A stretch of 7,427 bases of DNA, taken from assembly GCA_030146745.1 (NCBI GenBank), contig JASLBD010000001.1:1-7427 (forward strand), written 5' to 3'. The translations under genes and the position numbers were made by a program. Shown in pieces: positions 6,305 through 7,427 of the stretch (positions within the stretch are counted from its first letter, which is position 1; each line of letters begins with the position of its first letter). This stretch comes from Allosphingosinicella sp. (lineage in GTDB: Bacteria; Pseudomonadota; Alphaproteobacteria; Sphingomonadales; Sphingomonadaceae). The notes under the pieces are model-generated. The model did no database searches. It was not told the DNA's origin and worked only from the letters and a program-made list of their open reading frames with translations.

Positions 6305-6425
6305 CCGTCATCCCGGACTTGATCCGGGATCCTTGAACACGGTGTCGGGGGTTGTGCTTCAGAGTTGGCTGCTCATGGCTTCGGCTTCCGCCGGATTGAC
6401 GGGGGTGACGGGGAGGGGGTGACGG
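6305..6425. repeat. palindromic intergenic repeat of alphaproteobacterial type
   Basis: ATCCCGGA (6310-6317) and TCCGGGAT (6323-6330) form a perfect 8-bp stem around CTTGA. The motif CCGTCATCCCGGACTTGATC is familiar from dispersed intergenic repeats in sphingomonads and relatives. The left end CCGTCATCCC (6305-6314) is matched, inverted with one G-U change, by GGGGTGACGG at 6402-6411 and again at 6416-6425, so the element probably spans about 120 bases with a decayed right arm. It fills most of the 159-base gap before the glycosyltransferase. The first stem may serve as a terminator for the 110-aa gene, though it has no U-tract. Confidence 0.6.
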
Positions 6426-6455
6426 CACCCGCCGCGACCTGCCATGCTGAGCGGC

Positions 6456-7427
6456 ATGAGCCCGGTTCGCCTCCTTCATGCCCATTCCACCTTCGGCCAT
6501 GGCGGCAAGGAGGCGCGGGCGGTACAGCTGATGAACGCCTTCGGCGCCGCGGCCGAGCATGAAGTGATCTCGGCCTCGCCGGGGGAGCTGGGCGCCGCGA
6601 AGGCGCTCGACCCGGCGTTGAAGGTCGAGTTCCCCTCCGACGCGCCGTCGCTGACCGGCATGCCCGGATTGCCGCGCCTCTTCCGGCTGTCGCGCTACAT
6701 GCGCCGCTTCGATCTCGTCCTCACCTACAATTGGGGCGCTTTCGACGCGGTGATGGCCCGGCATCTGTTCGGCGGCCCGCCGCTCATCCACCACGAGGAC
6801 GGCTTCAACCAGGACGAAGCGGTCGAGCTCAAGACGAGGCGCAACCTCTATCGTCGGCTCGGGCTCGCCGCCGCGCACCGGCTCGTCGTGCCGTCGGCGC
6901 GGCTGGAGTCGATCGCCCGCAAGGCCTGGGCGCAACCGCCGGCCAGGGTGGTGCGTATCGCCAACGGCATCGACGTTCGCCGCTATGCCGGGCCGCCCGC
7001 GCAGGAAATACCGGGGCTGGACAGGAAGCCGGGCGAAGTCGTGATCGGAACCGTCGCCGGGCTGCGCGCCGTCAAGAACCTGCCGCGCCTGGTCCGCGCC
7101 TTCGCAGCCATGACGTCCCCGGACGCCCGCCTCGTCATCGTCGGCGCGGGGCCGGAGAGCGAACGGATCGCCGCCGAGGCGCGCCGCCTCGGAGTCTCGG
7201 ACCGGCTGATCATGCCGGGCTTCCTCGCCGGGCCGGAGCGTTGGATCGGGCGCTTCGACATCTTCGCTTTGTCCTCGGACAGCGAGCAATTCCCGATCTC
7301 GCTGGTCGAGGCGATGGCGGCGGGGCTGCCGGCGGTCTCGACCGCGGTCGGCGACGTCGCGCAGATGGTCGCCGACGACAACCGGCCGCTGATCGTCGAG
7401 CGCGAGGATGAGGCGGCCTTCGCCGCG
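6456..7427 (+). CDS. GT4-family (GT-B fold) glycosyltransferase, 3' truncated
   Basis: 324 residues are visible before the right edge; the family is usually 360-400 aa. The enzyme should move a sugar from a nucleotide donor to a lipid-linked or saccharide acceptor at the cytoplasmic face. The N-terminus MSPVRLLHAHSTFGHGGKEA shows the GG-x-E loop of GT4 enzymes. The acceptor-side domain includes LTYNWGAFDAVMARH and HHEDGFNQDE. The donor domain has IANGIDVRRY, IGTVAGLRAVKNLPRLVRAF with Lys207, LVIVGAGPE, and the EX7E motif formed by Glu277 and Glu285 in SEQFPISLVEAMAAGLP. The layout resembles exosortase/EPS-type sugar transferases (TIGR03088-like). In-frame ATGs at 6444 and 6456 compete, neither with a good Shine-Dalgarno. 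6456 is chosen because it places the first beta strand at the usual distance, and an in-frame stop at 6420-6422 excludes anything longer. Donor and acceptor are unknown. Confidence 0.92.
   Translation, partial: MSPVRLLHAHSTFGHGGKEARAVQLMNAFGAAAEHEVISASPGELGAAKALDPALKVEFPSDAPSLTGMPGLPRLFRLSRYMRRFDLVLTYNWGAFDAVMARHLFGGPPLIHHEDGFNQDEAVELKTRRNLYRRLGLAAAHRLVVPSARLESIARKAWAQPPARVVRIANGIDVRRYAGPPAQEIPGLDRKPGEVVIGTVAGLRAVKNLPRLVRAFAAMTSPDARLVIVGAGPESERIAAEARRLGVSDRLIMPGFLAGPERWIGRFDIFALSSDSEQFPISLVEAMAAGLPAVSTAVGDVAQMVADDNRPLIVEREDEAAFAA

Noticed and set aside
6300..7289. A 329-codon minus-strand frame over the glycosyltransferase
   Set aside because: The plus strand encodes a clear GT4 enzyme with conserved motifs. 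The minus frame is low-complexity Arg/Glu-rich and begins in the dispersed repeat.

Overview
The window is GC-rich, with densely packed genes on both strands. It looks like a chromosomal piece of an alphaproteobacterium, most likely a sphingomonad. This rests on three things: the strong G/C third-position bias, an acyl-CoA dehydrogenase of the large DmdC-like type, and intergenic palindromes of a kind common in Sphingomonadales and related orders (CCCCGGC-GAAG-GCCGGGG and ATCCCGGA-CTTGA-TCCGGGAT). The taxonomy is inferred; no ribosomal RNA or tRNA gene is present.

Layout from left to right. Bases 1-972 are the C-terminal half of an acyl-CoA dehydrogenase, cut by the left edge. After an 85-base gap holding a weak promoter candidate, bases 1058-5476 encode a 1472-residue cysteine-free RTX-type exoprotein. 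It has two blocks of exactly seven propeller-like repeats separated by a cadherin-like domain. An Ig/cadherin-like domain, glycine/aspartate-rich RTX repeats with a duplicated ~115-residue unit, and a serralysin-type C-terminus ending in DFIL follow. The gene converges on a small minus-strand gene (5580-5804, 74 aa, GTG start) across a ~100-base gap filled by a bipartite inverted-repeat element. Divergent from that small gene is a 110-aa unknown gene (5964-6296) with a strong hairpin just upstream of its ribosome binding site. A second palindromic intergenic repeat follows (6305-6425). The window ends inside a GT4-family glycosyltransferase (6456 to the right edge), probably for an exopolysaccharide or other glycoconjugate.

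No operon linking these genes is evident. The RTX protein should leave the cell through a type I secretion system, but no ABC transporter, membrane-fusion protein or TolC-like gene is in view. The secreted protein and the sugar transferase could both contribute to the cell surface or biofilm matrix, but that link rests only on their proximity. The most interesting object is the large exoprotein with its apparent twin seven-bladed propellers. The small genes and repeats are of secondary interest. No gene-free stretch exceeds 300 bases; the two longest gaps are 159 bases each (5805-5963 and 6297-6455).
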